From Chryseolinea sp. H1M3-3 (GTDB lineage: Bacteria > Bacteroidota > Bacteroidia > Cytophagales > Cyclobacteriaceae), in the NCBI RefSeq assembly GCF_029360725.1, contig NZ_JARKMY010000010.1:1-64000 (forward strand): 64,000 bases of DNA, given 5' to 3'. The notes beneath the pieces were generated by a model. It had not been told where the DNA came from, searched no databases, and worked only from the letters and a program-made list of their open reading frames with translations. Of the stretch, positions 18,901 to 28,031 are shown in pieces. Both the position numbers and the translations under genes were made by a program. Within the stretch, counting starts at the first letter, position 1; the number at the start of each line of letters is the position of its first letter.

Positions 18901-19168
18901 ACCTATTGCTGATAGGTACTTCTTGTGTTGCAAGACCAATGAAAGTAAAAACAAGTGTACCATTGGCGGGAGCTGTGAGGGAGTAAGTTCCTCCTACATC
19001 AGATACGGTACCAACTGTTGTTCCTTTTACCACAACGTTAACACCGGGCAAGGGGGTCCCATCCTCCGAGGATGTGATCTTCCCCGTTACGGTAAGATCC
19101 TGTGCCCATAGTGCGCCACTGGCGAAAATAGACACCGCTGTAAAGCAGATCAGTAGAAATCTCTTCAT
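15902..19168 (-). CDS. SusC/RagA-family TonB-linked outer-membrane channel
   Basis: This 1088-residue protein is the TonB-driven import channel paired with the SusD-like lipoprotein. It has a signal peptide ending in ALWAQ, a CarboxypepD_reg-like domain (VTGKITSSEDGTPLPGVNVV), a plug with LSGKIAGVQIRTTGNFGG, IRGNKSISGTNQPLFVVDGV and SALYGSRAANGVVMITTKKG, and a long barrel ending in the aromatic residue of GFKLDLDF. All are hallmarks of SusC. It has no STN domain, unlike the two other receptors in the window. A possible -7 box TAAGTTTG lies at 19217-19210 on the minus strand. Substrate is unknown. Confidence 0.96.
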   Translation of the reverse strand: MKRFLLICFTAVSIFASGALWAQDLTVTGKITSSEDGTPLPGVNVVVKGTTVGTVSDVGGTYSLTAPANGTLVFTFIGLATQEVPISNRSTVDVAMAQDVQQLTEVVVTALNIPREKASLGYSTQTLDNSAVTTAKQQNFVNSLSGKIAGVQIRTTGNFGGSSNIVIRGNKSISGTNQPLFVVDGVPISNRTGNSTFQSAGRYGYDYGNAASDINPEDIESINVLKGAAASALYGSRAANGVVMITTKKGSKRKGIGIAISTGVTAGQINKDTFVEYQDKYGAGYAAPSFGYYGPQGFFEDDINGDGTPDLVAPTLEDGSYGAKFDPNLNVYQWDSFVKESPNFGKAYPWMAAKNTPVDFFETQMEYSNSIALTGGTDVNTFRVGYTNYKMKGYLPNQNLTRHNFNLNATSQINEKLKAIIAVNYVNNETLGRNSTGYGDNLMGNFRQWWQTNVDVKSLESLFKQTGRNITWNGGDYNDPETPIFWDNPYWTRYKNYQTDNRSRVFGNVALSYDMNKWLNVMGRITVDTYSELREERRAVGSVPTEFGVTKGDGTKNDEGSGYQKEELRVSEFNYDLFLTANKQLSTDFHLTGILGTNIRRNNFDRTLASTNGGLVVRDLYSLNNSRLGILLPVEDATRKEVYGFFANANLGFKNMVYVDVAARNDISSALPRGNNSYFYHSEALSFVFSELIKADFMDYGKIRVNYAEVGNDTDPERTTSTFARPDNFGSTVLQSYPTYVNNPDLKSEKTKSWEAGIEFAGIDRRLTFDLGLYKTNSVNQIAEIELSKATGMHYKYLNGGDIENKGVEVAFGFDIIRNNNLKWNAAINWSKNISEVKSLPAGIENYVIESYQGGVTANATVGQPYGALRGTGFSYLNGRRVVTNSGYYVAVADQVIGNPNPDWNGGFINTVSYKGLSLSFLIDVQRGGDIYSLDMHYGQGTGIPVHTGGNNELGNPIRNPVAEGGGILFDGVKADGSENTTRARADYYGGAFYWGDATRNPAAMTVYDASYVKLREISIGYTLPNTILGNVFQRATLSLVGRNLWIIDKNLPYSDPESGLGAGNAQGYVSGAYPTLRTVGFKLDLDF

Positions 19169-19326
19169 ACTTCTGTAAGTTTTAGGTTAATGATTCGTAA
19201 AAAACTAATCAAACTTAAAACAAAATGTCAATTGAAGGAAGCTGTTTACCACAAAAATTAGTATAAAAGTGGCAGTAAAAATACCCCATATAGGGTTATG
19301 AAAACGATTCCAGTACTGAAAAACGC

Positions 19327-21252
19327 TTATTTTATGATCCTGAATTCGATTCTGCGGTTCTGTTGCCTACCTTGTTCTGAGTCGTTGGAGGCTAGAGGTT
19401 TATCTGATCCGTGGCCTATTGGAACAAGCCGATCTTTATCAATACCTTTTTGGGTGAGGTAATGAAAAACGGATAATGCACGCTTTTGAGACAATTGTTT
19501 ATTATACGTTGGCTGTCCTGAATTGTCAGTATGACCGCTGATTTCCACACGGACTTGTTGGTTCTCCCGCATGAAGCGGATAATTTTTTCCAACTCAGGG
19601 ATAGATTTTGGTTTCAAATCAAACTTATCCAGGTCAAAAAAAACATTGTTCAACACCACCATGGAACCTGCTGTTGCTTTTTCCAGATCGATATTGATAA
19701 CGATGGGTTCAAAGTCGTTTATTCCGGAATAATTAAAGTTGAAGCTTTTAAAAAGGTAGCCTTTCTTATTAATGTATAGCGCATATTCTGCGCCTTGCGT
19801 CAAAACCATTAGATAATCGCCTGTGATGGAGTCAGACTCCACCAATGAAACTCTTTTATTGCGATCGATATTGATTAGTTCCACGCTCGCTTTCAGCGAC
19901 GCCTTGGTTATCTTATCACGAATAATCCCTTTTACATAATTGCTGCGGAATCGCACTTGATTCTCAGCTGGAATTTGTACTTCGTAAATTTTACTTCGTG
20001 AAAGACCACTAGGCAATGTTTCCTCGTGTGAGTAATAGCCTTTCTTGCCGTCGGCTGTGATGAAAAAAGAAAATTGGTCTTCGTGATCGTTGATCAGGTT
20101 CCCAATGTTTTGCGGGTTTTCCCATTCGGCCGAATCTCTTTCGGCATAAAAAATATCATATCCGCCAAAACCAGGCAACCCATTCGATGCAAAATACAAA
20201 GTCCTGTCGTTCGCATGAATGAAAGGAGAAATTTCATCAAAGAGTGAATTGATCTCGTTACCTGCATTGACCGCTTTGGTCCAGGTATTCGTCTCATCGA
20301 GGGTCGATATCCATATATCTCGCCGGCCCACACCTGCGCGGCGATCAGAAACAAAGTAAAGCGTTCTGCCGTCCGCCGAGAGCGAAGGCTGAGATTCCCA
20401 TTCACTGGTGTTTACATTCCGTCCCAGGTTCTTAGGAGTTGTCCAAACATCTCCCTCCTTTATACTCTCATAGAGATCACAGCTGCCGATGCCATCTCGT
20501 CCTGAACAAGATGTAAAGATAAGTCGGCGACCATCTGCGGATATCGAACATGTACCTTCATTGAGGGGCGTATTAATGTTCTTTGAAATGGACTCGGGTG
20601 CCGTCCATCTACCCTTATCATCTTTTTTACTCACCATCAGATCTTCGTCATCGTTCGGCCCATCCCCTGCTCTTCGTGTAAAGATGAGTTGCCTTTGATC
20701 GGCCGTTAGCACTGGGAAATATTGCATCACAAAGCGATTCACTGTGTCGCTGAGTTCGCGGCGGTGGTATGACTTCGTTGATTGGTTTTTTGAGGCAAAT
20801 TCAGCGCTTCGAAAAAGGGCAGTTGCACGCGCTAATTTCGGTTTGTTCTGGGATTCATTGTTGATAAAGGCACTGAGAACCTTCATGGCCTTTTCATAGT
20901 CTCCAGACAATAGGTAGAGTTCGCCTAAATCATACCAAAAAACTTTCTGTTTCCGCAAATCCGACGTCAGACTCAATCCCATTTCATAATCTGCCTTGGC
21001 ATTTGCATATTGTTTCAGAGAGAAGTAAGTGAGTCCGCGGCGATAATACGCCTCTACGAAATTTCTATCTTTTGCCAGCGCCTGGCTCAACAAGTTTATT
21101 GCTTCTTCAAATTGCCCTCTTACCCTAAAGTTGTCCGCTACCGTATAAAGCTCTATCGCCTTCTTGGATTTGGTGCTTAATTCAGCTTGTGATAATGCCT
21201 GAAAGGTAATTGCAGTAAAAAACAAAAATATCAGTATCCGAAATATTGCCAC
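19327..21252 (-). CDS. TPR-PD40-OmpA outer-membrane protein, PorE-like
   Basis: The 641-residue protein combines a signal peptide (ending LSQA), TPR repeats (about 30-150), PD40/WD40-like beta-propeller repeats (about 180-410, such as RQLIFTRR and GRTLYFVSDRR), a small carboxypeptidase-regulatory-like domain (about 435-505) and a C-terminal OmpA peptidoglycan-binding domain with ISGHTDNSG and QKRALSVFHYL. This domain order matches PorE of the type IX secretion system, as well as related proteins of unknown role. Binding of the cell wall by the OmpA domain is well founded; a secretion role is only inferred. Its start codon is GTG, with no nearby ATG. It lies between pabC and susC on the same strand. 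Confidence 0.88.
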   Translation of the reverse strand: MAIFRILIFLFFTAITFQALSQAELSTKSKKAIELYTVADNFRVRGQFEEAINLLSQALAKDRNFVEAYYRRGLTYFSLKQYANAKADYEMGLSLTSDLRKQKVFWYDLGELYLLSGDYEKAMKVLSAFINNESQNKPKLARATALFRSAEFASKNQSTKSYHRRELSDTVNRFVMQYFPVLTADQRQLIFTRRAGDGPNDDEDLMVSKKDDKGRWTAPESISKNINTPLNEGTCSISADGRRLIFTSCSGRDGIGSCDLYESIKEGDVWTTPKNLGRNVNTSEWESQPSLSADGRTLYFVSDRRAGVGRRDIWISTLDETNTWTKAVNAGNEINSLFDEISPFIHANDRTLYFASNGLPGFGGYDIFYAERDSAEWENPQNIGNLINDHEDQFSFFITADGKKGYYSHEETLPSGLSRSKIYEVQIPAENQVRFRSNYVKGIIRDKITKASLKASVELINIDRNKRVSLVESDSITGDYLMVLTQGAEYALYINKKGYLFKSFNFNYSGINDFEPIVINIDLEKATAGSMVVLNNVFFDLDKFDLKPKSIPELEKIIRFMRENQQVRVEISGHTDNSGQPTYNKQLSQKRALSVFHYLTQKGIDKDRLVPIGHGSDKPLASNDSEQGRQQNRRIEFRIIK

Positions 21253-21369
21253 GTGTTATCGACTTGCTTAAAATGTAAAAATAGTAACATTCAGGGTTCC
21301 TGGCAGGTCGTGTCACAATATTTCGACCTACGGCCATTTCCAGCTTTGGACCTGGTAAATATGGCCAAG

Positions 21370-21419
21370 CATGGAGAAGCATGGAGCGTACATGGAGCTA
21401 ACATGGAGCTAACATGGAC
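21370..21419. repeat. short tandem repeat, five units of 10-11 bases
   Basis: CATGGAG or CATGGAC recurs with starts at 21370, 21380, 21391, 21402 and 21413. The two central units are identical, CATGGAGCTAA. The spacing is close to one helical turn. It lies in the 179-base gap between the pabC stop (21432) and the start of the PorE-like gene (21252). Nothing else is recognisable in that gap. Confidence 0.75.
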
Positions 21420-21431
21420 AAGGCGCACCGG

Positions 21432-22028
21432 CTATGTGATAATGTGGTTGATGTCAACTTCAGGGTTGTCGAACTCAACCATCGCATTGATAAGCTTAAA
21501 AGAATCGAATGTTTTGATATCCTCTACTCTAATCTCCTCTTCCTGTATAAAGTCCCGTTCCAACAGGTTCGCCCGCATAGTACCTTTTAATAAGGCTGAC
21601 CATGGCGTGTACCATCGTTTGCCCTTTCGGAAAAGAATGTTAGCAAATGAAGCATCTGTTACAAGGCCTCGTTTTATGATAAGAATGTCATCGCAATCCT
21701 TGCGGAGATCGAATAAACGGTTTAATAGTTTCCGGTCCGCATATTTAAATTCATACGAAACCCGGTCGTGTTCGATAATCCTTAAGGAGTTAATGGTTTT
21801 ATACTGATATGGAATAAACTCGACATCCCTTGAAGTATCATCATATACAATTCTGCATTTGTGCAGCCCTTGTTTGGGTACGTCGATATTTTTTAAAAAT
21901 TCCTCGAGATAAAAATGATCCTGAACGCCGCATAAAAACTTCAACGCACGGTTCATACGCCGCTCATGGTAAAACAAGTTTCGAAACTCACCGTCTTGTA
22001 ACTTTATGGATTCAAGCAACAGGGACAT
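21432..22028 (-). CDS. pabC: class IV aminotransferase, likely aminodeoxychorismate lyase
   Basis: This PLP enzyme of about 198 residues probably releases pyruvate from aminodeoxychorismate to give p-aminobenzoate for folate. The PLP lysine lies in YEFKYADRKLL, and GLVTDASFANILF matches the class IV signature (normally SxSNI/VF). It is shorter than E. coli PabC (about 270 residues), which is common in this phylum. The longer frame begins at a TTG at 22040; the ATG at 22028 is preferred and overlaps the end of pabB by 17 bases, so the two are translationally coupled. The pairing with pabB sets the assignment, since class IV folds also include branched-chain and D-amino-acid aminotransferases. 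Confidence 0.85.
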   Translation of the reverse strand: MSLLLESIKLQDGEFRNLFYHERRMNRALKFLCGVQDHFYLEEFLKNIDVPKQGLHKCRIVYDDTSRDVEFIPYQYKTINSLRIIEHDRVSYEFKYADRKLLNRLFDLRKDCDDILIIKRGLVTDASFANILFRKGKRWYTPWSALLKGTMRANLLERDFIQEEEIRVEDIKTFDSFKLINAMVEFDNPEVDINHIIT

Positions 22029-22986
22029 AAACTTTATCAATAGCTTCCTGATATTCAGATTCTACAAGGCTCTGCGTAGTAATTCCGCCTCCGCTACGGT
22101 AAAAATATTTTCCCGATCTATTTTCGATAAAACGGATCATTACCCCGCTGTCTAATTCATTTCCGTCAAAATACCCAAATACACCCGTATAATATCCCCT
22201 GTCTTCCCCTTCAACCGCCTTGATAATTTCCAAAGTTTTGGGTTTTGGTGCACCACTAACGGAGCCGGCAGGCAACAGTTTTAACAAAATAGTGCCTAAG
22301 CAGTTCTCATAATCATCACTTAACTGGCCGCTGATTTCAGAACTAACCTGAAATAAGTTTTTAGCCCCGGTACGGACTTCATCGATATACCGAAAGCGAT
22401 TTACCGTAACATCAGTAGCCACCTGGCTCAAATCATTCCTTATCAAGTCAACGATAGTAACATGTTCAGCCAACTCTTTTTTATCAGATAATATTTTCTG
22501 TTTTGCATTCGGTATGGTGGCATCAATGGTTCCCTTCATGGGGAAGGAATAAATTTTACCACGACTGATTTTTACGAATGTCTCAGGCGAGAATACCAGA
22601 AATTGATCCTTGTAAAACAGTTTATACTTAGCGTCACATTGAAGAAAAATATTTTTCAGCGTGTCGGGCAGTTTTACTTCCGTTGCCACCGTAAGGTTTG
22701 TTAAAAATGTATCGCCATACGAAAGGTGTTTAAAAACCTGATTGAATTTATTTTCATAATCAGAAAGAGACCCGGGTGACTTTTGAATAGCAATGCTGTT
22801 TGTGCTCGCTACGGTTTTGTTATTTATATTACTGACACCGTTGATGGCATACAGAACATCCCCAGAGGCAATGGTGCTTAATTTTATAATCTCGGGTTTC
22901 CTCATTTCAAAATCCACCATGAAAAAAAACGGGATTTTGTTTTTTCCCCATTGATTCATCTTAGTCGTGAATTCAGAAAGAGTCAT
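22012..22986 (-). CDS. pabB: aminodeoxychorismate synthase component I
   Basis: PabB converts chorismate with ammonia into 4-amino-4-deoxychorismate in the folate pathway. The 324-residue protein is the chorismate-binding catalytic domain only, without the N-terminal half found in E. coli PabB. Hallmarks are FPMKGTIDA (with the PIKGT-type motif), DLIRNDLSQV, SGAPKPKTLEII and the end segment YRSGGGITTQSLVESEYQE. It starts at an ATG and overlaps pabC. The glutaminase subunit PabA is not in the window, so the enzyme either uses free ammonia or a PabA/TrpG encoded elsewhere. Confidence 0.93.
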   Translation of the reverse strand: MTLSEFTTKMNQWGKNKIPFFFMVDFEMRKPEIIKLSTIASGDVLYAINGVSNINNKTVASTNSIAIQKSPGSLSDYENKFNQVFKHLSYGDTFLTNLTVATEVKLPDTLKNIFLQCDAKYKLFYKDQFLVFSPETFVKISRGKIYSFPMKGTIDATIPNAKQKILSDKKELAEHVTIVDLIRNDLSQVATDVTVNRFRYIDEVRTGAKNLFQVSSEISGQLSDDYENCLGTILLKLLPAGSVSGAPKPKTLEIIKAVEGEDRGYYTGVFGYFDGNELDSGVMIRFIENRSGKYFYRSGGGITTQSLVESEYQEAIDKVYVPVA

Positions 22987-23041
22987 TCAATTAATCTATT
23001 TCAAAACTCTATAACCTAACATTTAAAGCAGCGGTCGCTAC

Positions 23042-23668
23042 CTAAGGAATATTCATATACTTATGTATCTGCAGGGACACCTGCCACTTCGGATTGGCTT
23101 TTACATAGTCAATAATAAGCGGCAACATCTCTTTTTCTTTTGACCATTCAGGTTGAAGAAATAAATGACAGGATGAATTTACCTTTGCTGCAAATTCTTC
23201 GGCCCAGGCAAAGTCACTTCTGTTATAAACAATAACCTTAAGTTCATTAGCTTTCCCAAAAATTGAAACATCCGGATTCTTGAATTTTTTAGGAGAGAAG
23301 CAAACCCAATCCCACGTTCCGGTCAAAGGATAAACACCTGATGTTTCGATATGTATTCGTAGGCCGGCTGCTTTCAACAGCTGTGTGAGCCTGGATAGAT
23401 CATACATAACAGGTTCGCCGCCGGTAACAACAACAATTTCGGTACCACTGGCTTTTGCTTTTGCACAAATGTCATTTACATGCACCAACGGATGGGCTGA
23501 AGCATCCCATGATTCTTTAACATCACACCAGGCACAACCAACATCACAACCGCCTAAGCGAATGAAGTAAGCAGCATGCCCCTGATAGTAGCCCTCTCCC
23601 TGAATGGTATAGAAATCTTCCATCAAGGGAAGTACTTCAGCGGAAATTTTATCTTTCACCTCAACCAT
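23042..23668 (-). CDS. queE: 7-carboxy-7-deazaguanine synthase (radical SAM)
   Basis: QueE contracts the ring of 6-carboxy-tetrahydropterin to 7-carboxy-7-deazaguanine, a step on the way to preQ0 and queuosine in tRNA. The radical SAM cluster motif is C-x3-C-x2-C in GGCDVGCAWCDVKESWD, and FYTIQGEGYYQG is the family N-terminal signature. The glycine-rich VVVTGGEPVMY follows. The frame can be extended to a GTG at 23698, adding 10 residues. The ATG at 23668 gives about 208 residues and is preferred here, but the choice is not certain. The gene follows folD on the same strand, and the QueD-like gene is 13 kb away. Confidence 0.93.
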   Translation of the reverse strand: MVEVKDKISAEVLPLMEDFYTIQGEGYYQGHAAYFIRLGGCDVGCAWCDVKESWDASAHPLVHVNDICAKAKASGTEIVVVTGGEPVMYDLSRLTQLLKAAGLRIHIETSGVYPLTGTWDWVCFSPKKFKNPDVSIFGKANELKVIVYNRSDFAWAEEFAAKVNSSCHLFLQPEWSKEKEMLPLIIDYVKANPKWQVSLQIHKYMNIP

Positions 23669-23716
23669 TGGATATGAATCTTCTGAAATACCAACCACCT
23701 TAACAGTATTTCGATG

Positions 23717-24610
23717 CTAAGGATTCCTTAATTCCGTCGCACGCAAAGTGTTCAGCAATAATGAGGCGATGGTCATAGGACCCACGCCACCCGGCACGGG
23801 CGTTATATAGGATGTCTTCGGTGCAACATTCTTAAAATCGACGTCTCCTTTTATAGCCCAGCCCTTTTGGTATTCTGGTCCCTCCACGCGCGTAGTGCCA
23901 ATGTCTATTACCACGGCACCTTCTTTCACCATGTCCGCGGTAACTAGACCTGGTTTTCCAACTGCCACCAGTAAAATATCAGCCATCCGGGTGTAGCTGC
24001 TCAGGTCCCTGGTGTATTTATGACATATTGTTACCGTGGCGTGGCCTTGTTCTGTAAGCATCATGCTTAACGGAGCACCTACTATACGGCTTGCACCGAT
24101 AACAACGGCATGTTTACCTTCCGTCGGTATATTATAACGACGCAGCAACTCCATTACACCAAATGGTGTCGCCGGCATTAGCAATGGATGTTTGGAAATT
24201 ATACTTCCAAAGTTGTGGTTTGTAAAACCGTCGACATCTTTATCGGAGCGGATGTTTTCGGTGATGCGCTCCACTGAAATATGCGGCGGCAACGGAAGTT
24301 GTACGATGAAACCATCTACATCGTCATCGTTATTAACATGGTCGATGTGCTTCATCAAACGTTCTTCACTAATGGTATCAGCAAAACGAAGCATGGTGTA
24401 ATGGAAGCCCACACTTTTACAGGCCTTTACTTTGTTGTCAACGTAAGTCTGACTTGCACCGTCATCACCGATGAGAATAATGGCAAGGTGCGGGATCTTC
24501 TTTCCTTGTTTTTTCCTTGCAGCTACTTTCAGTGCAATTTCTGTCTTGATATCGGTGGAAATTTTTTTACCATCGATAATGGTGTAAGTGGTTTGAATGG
24601 TATCTTCCAT
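23717..24610 (-). CDS. folD: methylenetetrahydrofolate dehydrogenase/cyclohydrolase
   Basis: FolD is a cytoplasmic bifunctional enzyme that interconverts methylene-, methenyl- and formyl-tetrahydrofolate with NADP. The 297-residue protein has the substrate motif SQTYVDNKVKAC (with Tyr56 and catalytic Lys60), VQLPLPPH, the nucleotide-binding stretch VVIGASRIVGAPLSMML, and the C-terminal PVPGGVGPMTIASLL. It starts at an ATG with a few extra residues before the family core. It lies between lepA and queE on the same strand. Together with pabB and pabC it forms a loose folate-related group. Confidence 0.97.
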   Translation of the reverse strand: MEDTIQTTYTIIDGKKISTDIKTEIALKVAARKKQGKKIPHLAIILIGDDGASQTYVDNKVKACKSVGFHYTMLRFADTISEERLMKHIDHVNNDDDVDGFIVQLPLPPHISVERITENIRSDKDVDGFTNHNFGSIISKHPLLMPATPFGVMELLRRYNIPTEGKHAVVIGASRIVGAPLSMMLTEQGHATVTICHKYTRDLSSYTRMADILLVAVGKPGLVTADMVKEGAVVIDIGTTRVEGPEYQKGWAIKGDVDFKNVAPKTSYITPVPGGVGPMTIASLLLNTLRATELRNP

Positions 24611-24717
24611 TAACGCAAGTATTTCAAATTTTCTGATGACATACTTTTCGATGTCATTTATTTCCTTTTATACACTCGACATTGCATGCTTGGTAAATGC
24701 ATGAATTAAACGAGGCA

Positions 24718-26502
24718 TTAATCAATTTTGAGAACAGCCATAAAAGCCTCCTGGGGTATTTCGACATTCCCTACCTGGCGCATGCGTTTTTTACCCTTTT
24801 TTTGCTTCTCCAAGAGTTTTCGTTTACGGGAAATATCACCGCCATAACACTTGGCCAACACATTTTTACGAATGGCACTGATGTTTTCACGCGCCACTAT
24901 TTTCTGACCGATAGCTGCTTGAATAGCAATTTCGAACATCTGACGTGGTATGAGTTCCTTCAGTTTCTCACACAGCTTTCTCCCCCAATCCTGTGATTTC
25001 CCTCTATGAACGATGGCGCTCAGCGCATCTACTTTTTCACCGTTTAACATGATATCGAGTTTTACCATGTCTGACTCACGGAAGCCTATTAAATGGTAAT
25101 CAAGTGACGCATATCCGCGAGAAATTGATTTTAGCTTATCAAAAAAGTCGAATACAATTTCCGACAAGGGCATTTCAAAAGACATCTCTACCCTATCCGT
25201 TGTCAGATAATTTTGGTTCTTGATCACCCCCCGCTTGTCCATGCATAATCCTATAATGGGCCCAATGTACTCTGACTTAGTAATGATCTGAGCTTTAATA
25301 TAAGGCTCCTCTATTCTGGTCATGCGCGTCGGATCCGGCATTTCGGAAGGCGCATTGACAAAGATATGGGAACCGTCTGTTAAGAACGCCTGAAATTGAA
25401 CCGATGGAACGGTAGTGATTACCGTCATGTTAAACTCGCGTTCAAGTCGCTCCTGAATGATTTCCATATGGAGCATGCCCAGGAACCCGCATCGGAAACC
25501 AAAACCAAGGGCAGCAGACGTCTCCAACTCCCACACCAGAGAGGCGTCGTTTAACTGCAGTTTCTCCATTGAGGCGCGAAGTTCTTCAAACTCTGTGGTA
25601 TCCACAGGATAGATTCCAGCGAAAACCATCGGCTTAACTTTTTCAAAACCCTTCAATGATTCGCCAGGATTTAATGCATTGGTAATCGTATCACCCACGT
25701 GTACTTCGCTCGCCACCTTTATTCCAGAGATGAGATAGCCCACATTGCCGGCGCTGATCTCATTTTTAGGTTTTTTGTCTAGCTTCAGAATTCCAATTTC
25801 TTCCGCAAAATATTCCTTGGCGGTATTGACGAACTTAATTTTTTCTCCTTTGCGTATAGTCCCATTAAAGACTCTGAAATAGATTTCAATACCTCTGAAG
25901 GAGTTAAAAACTGAGTCAAAAATCATTGCCTGAAGCGGTGCTTTCGGATCTCCCTTTGGTGCTTTAACCCGGTGTACTACTGCGCGCAGAATCTCCTCAA
26001 TTCCTTTTCCTTCTTTCGCACTGGCACGGATAACATCTTCACGCTTACATCCCACCAATTCAACGATCTCATCAGTAACCTCATCGGGCATAGCATGAGG
26101 CAGATCTATTTTATTTAAAACCGGTATAATTTCCAGGTCGTGCTCTAAAGCAAGGTATAAATTGGAGATCGTTTGAGCCTCTATTCCCTGACTGGCATCC
26201 ACAATGAGCAAGGCACCCTCACAAGCAGCAATAGATCGGGAAACTTCGTATGAAAAATCGACATGACCCGGCGTATCTATCAGGTTCAGCACATATTCCT
26301 TGCCATCCATCTTATAGTTCATCTGGATGGCATGTGATTTTATGGTGATACCTTTTTCTTTTTCAAGATCCATGTTGTCAAGGACCTGAGCTTCCATCTG
26401 GCGCTCATTTAAAGTACCAGTGAATTCTAAAAGCCTGTCTGCCAACGTACTTTTGCCGTGGTCGATGTGTGCTATGATGCAAAAATTGCGGATGTTTTCC
26501 AT
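24718..26502 (-). CDS. lepA: elongation factor 4 (LepA) GTPase
   Basis: LepA is a ribosome-binding GTPase that can back-translocate stalled ribosomes and aids ribosome biogenesis. At 594 residues it has the normal length. The G1 motif is AHIDHGKST (11-19), followed by G2 and G3 (DTPGHVDF) and G4 (NKIDLP). The unique C-terminal domain ends in the normal region [19 protein letters not shown]. It starts at an ATG. A -7 promoter box lies at 26605-26598 on the minus strand. The 107-base gap to folD contains a possible weak hairpin and no gene. Confidence 0.98.
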   Translation of the reverse strand: MENIRNFCIIAHIDHGKSTLADRLLEFTGTLNERQMEAQVLDNMDLEKEKGITIKSHAIQMNYKMDGKEYVLNLIDTPGHVDFSYEVSRSIAACEGALLIVDASQGIEAQTISNLYLALEHDLEIIPVLNKIDLPHAMPDEVTDEIVELVGCKREDVIRASAKEGKGIEEILRAVVHRVKAPKGDPKAPLQAMIFDSVFNSFRGIEIYFRVFNGTIRKGEKIKFVNTAKEYFAEEIGILKLDKKPKNEISAGNVGYLISGIKVASEVHVGDTITNALNPGESLKGFEKVKPMVFAGIYPVDTTEFEELRASMEKLQLNDASLVWELETSAALGFGFRCGFLGMLHMEIIQERLEREFNMTVITTVPSVQFQAFLTDGSHIFVNAPSEMPDPTRMTRIEEPYIKAQIITKSEYIGPIIGLCMDKRGVIKNQNYLTTDRVEMSFEMPLSEIVFDFFDKLKSISRGYASLDYHLIGFRESDMVKLDIMLNGEKVDALSAIVHRGKSQDWGRKLCEKLKELIPRQMFEIAIQAAIGQKIVARENISAIRKNVLAKCYGGDISRKRKLLEKQKKGKKRMRQVGNVEIPQEAFMAVLKID

Positions 26503-26597
26503 CTCTCTCCTCTATGTTGTTCAGTTCTCCCAAAAAGTGATTGCGTCTTTTCCCGGCTTTTTGAATTTACCAGGTCTCAGCAATTTTTTTAAGACTG

Positions 26598-26605
26598 CAA
26601 AAGTA
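26598..26605 (-). promoter_or_regulatory. lepA: -7 box upstream of lepA
   Basis: On the minus strand TACTTTTG (26605-26598) fits TAnnTTTG. The surrounding bases, TTACTTTTGCAG, are identical to those of the box in front of thiL at 30658-30651, which supports a shared promoter type. The leader would be about 90 bases. No clear -33 box is seen. Confidence 0.5.
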
Positions 26606-26727
26606 AGTAATTCTTTGATGGAAAAGTGGTGGGGTGACGCAGTTCGAAGTACCCGAGGGAAGGAATTTCCAAGTTGTTGTTATTTGCAGCCTGAGGTTTA
26701 CATTAATCGATCTTATGTTATTCAGAA

Positions 26728-28002
26728 CTATTGCTTGTAAACTTTGCCTTCCTTCATAACAAAGCTCACTTTTTCAAGAGCTCGAATGTTTTTCAATGGA
26801 TTTTCGTCGGTCGCTATAATATCTGCGAGTTTTCCCGGCTCGATGGTACCAATCTTATCCAGCATATTTAAAATTCCTGCATTGACAACGGTTGCAGACT
26901 TGATCGCCTCGATGGGAGGCATTCCTCCCTCCACCATAAGCGCAAATTCCTGCGCATTATCGCCGTGGTAATAAACACCTGCGTCAGTTCCGAAAGCAAT
27001 TTTAACACCGCGTTTGTAGGCTTTTGCATAAGTTTTTTGAATCTGCGGGCCGATCGCCGCCGCCTTGGGAGCAACCAATGGATGGTAGTAACCCGGAATT
27101 TTTGCTTGCTCACCTACAAATTTTCCAGCGGTAAGGGTGGGCACATAAAACGTTCCCTTTTGTTTCATTAAATCCATCACTTCTTCCGTCATTAAGGTGC
27201 CATGTTCAATAGTGGTAATGCCCGCCAACACTGCACGTTTCATCCCTTCCGCACCATGCGCATGTGCCGCAGTATGCATTCCATAATCCCGGGCGGTTTC
27301 AACAATTGCTTTCAATTCCTCGTCCGTAAATTGAGGCCCCGAAGCATCTTTTGCGAGGCTTGTCACACCTCCCGTCGCAGTGATCTTGATCAAATCGGCA
27401 CCATCTTTATAGCGTTGCCGGACGGCCTTACGTGCATCATCCGCAGAGTTTATCACACCTTCTTTGGGACCGGGATCGCCCATCAAATCTTTCCGGTAAC
27501 TGTTGGTAGGGTCGGCATGGCCTCCGGTAGTCGCGATTGATTTCCCTGCCGAAAAAATTCGCGGGCCAATTACTAATCCCTGATTAATTGCATTTCGTAA
27601 GGACGTATTTACGCCGGTACCACCTAAATCTCGCACAGTGGTGAAGCCAGCCATCAAGGTTTTTCTTGCGTAGACAGTTGCTCGGAACGCAATGTCTGCT
27701 TCATTAAATGTAAACCGTTGCAATGACTGATCTTTACTGGTTTCACCCTCTAAGTGCACATGCATATCAATCAAGCCGGGCATCACGGTTTTAGTACTGA
27801 GATCAATAAGCGTATCGGCACTCCCTTTCGGAATAAACCCCTTGCTGATTCCCGTAATTTTATCGCCTTCAATAATTACGGTTATTTGCGCTTGCACTTC
27901 ATTGTTTTTACCATCGATCAGGAAGCCACAATGGAGGATAGTTTTTTGTGCAGTCGCCGAAATAACTATTACCAGGAAAAAAAAAAGTAAAAAATGTTTC
28001 AT
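26728..28002 (-). CDS. secreted amidohydrolase (imidazolonepropionase/prolidase-like)
   Basis: The 424-residue protein has a signal peptide (MKHFLLFFFLVIVISATAQ) and an amidohydrolase TIM barrel. Metal ligands are His81 and His83 in MHVHLEG, Lys206 in LIKITATGG (probably carboxylated), His247/His249 in AAHAHG, His267 in IEHGT and Asp340 in FGTDAG. The overall pattern matches exported Xaa-Pro dipeptidase-like amidohydrolases, which cleave dipeptides or other amides in the periplasm. The exact substrate cannot be read from the sequence. It is a single gene, separated from lepA by a 225-base gap, with an opposite-facing promoter inside that gap. Confidence 0.9.
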   Translation of the reverse strand: MKHFLLFFFLVIVISATAQKTILHCGFLIDGKNNEVQAQITVIIEGDKITGISKGFIPKGSADTLIDLSTKTVMPGLIDMHVHLEGETSKDQSLQRFTFNEADIAFRATVYARKTLMAGFTTVRDLGGTGVNTSLRNAINQGLVIGPRIFSAGKSIATTGGHADPTNSYRKDLMGDPGPKEGVINSADDARKAVRQRYKDGADLIKITATGGVTSLAKDASGPQFTDEELKAIVETARDYGMHTAAHAHGAEGMKRAVLAGITTIEHGTLMTEEVMDLMKQKGTFYVPTLTAGKFVGEQAKIPGYYHPLVAPKAAAIGPQIQKTYAKAYKRGVKIAFGTDAGVYYHGDNAQEFALMVEGGMPPIEAIKSATVVNAGILNMLDKIGTIEPGKLADIIATDENPLKNIRALEKVSFVMKEGKVYKQ

Positions 28003-28031
28003 TTGGAATCAATAAGGACGGGTATAATGAA

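Noticed and set aside
14287-19168. Polysaccharide utilisation locus around susC/susD
   Set aside because: There are no glycoside hydrolases, lyases or sensor genes next to the pair; the fucosidase is more than 15 kb away and separately transcribed.
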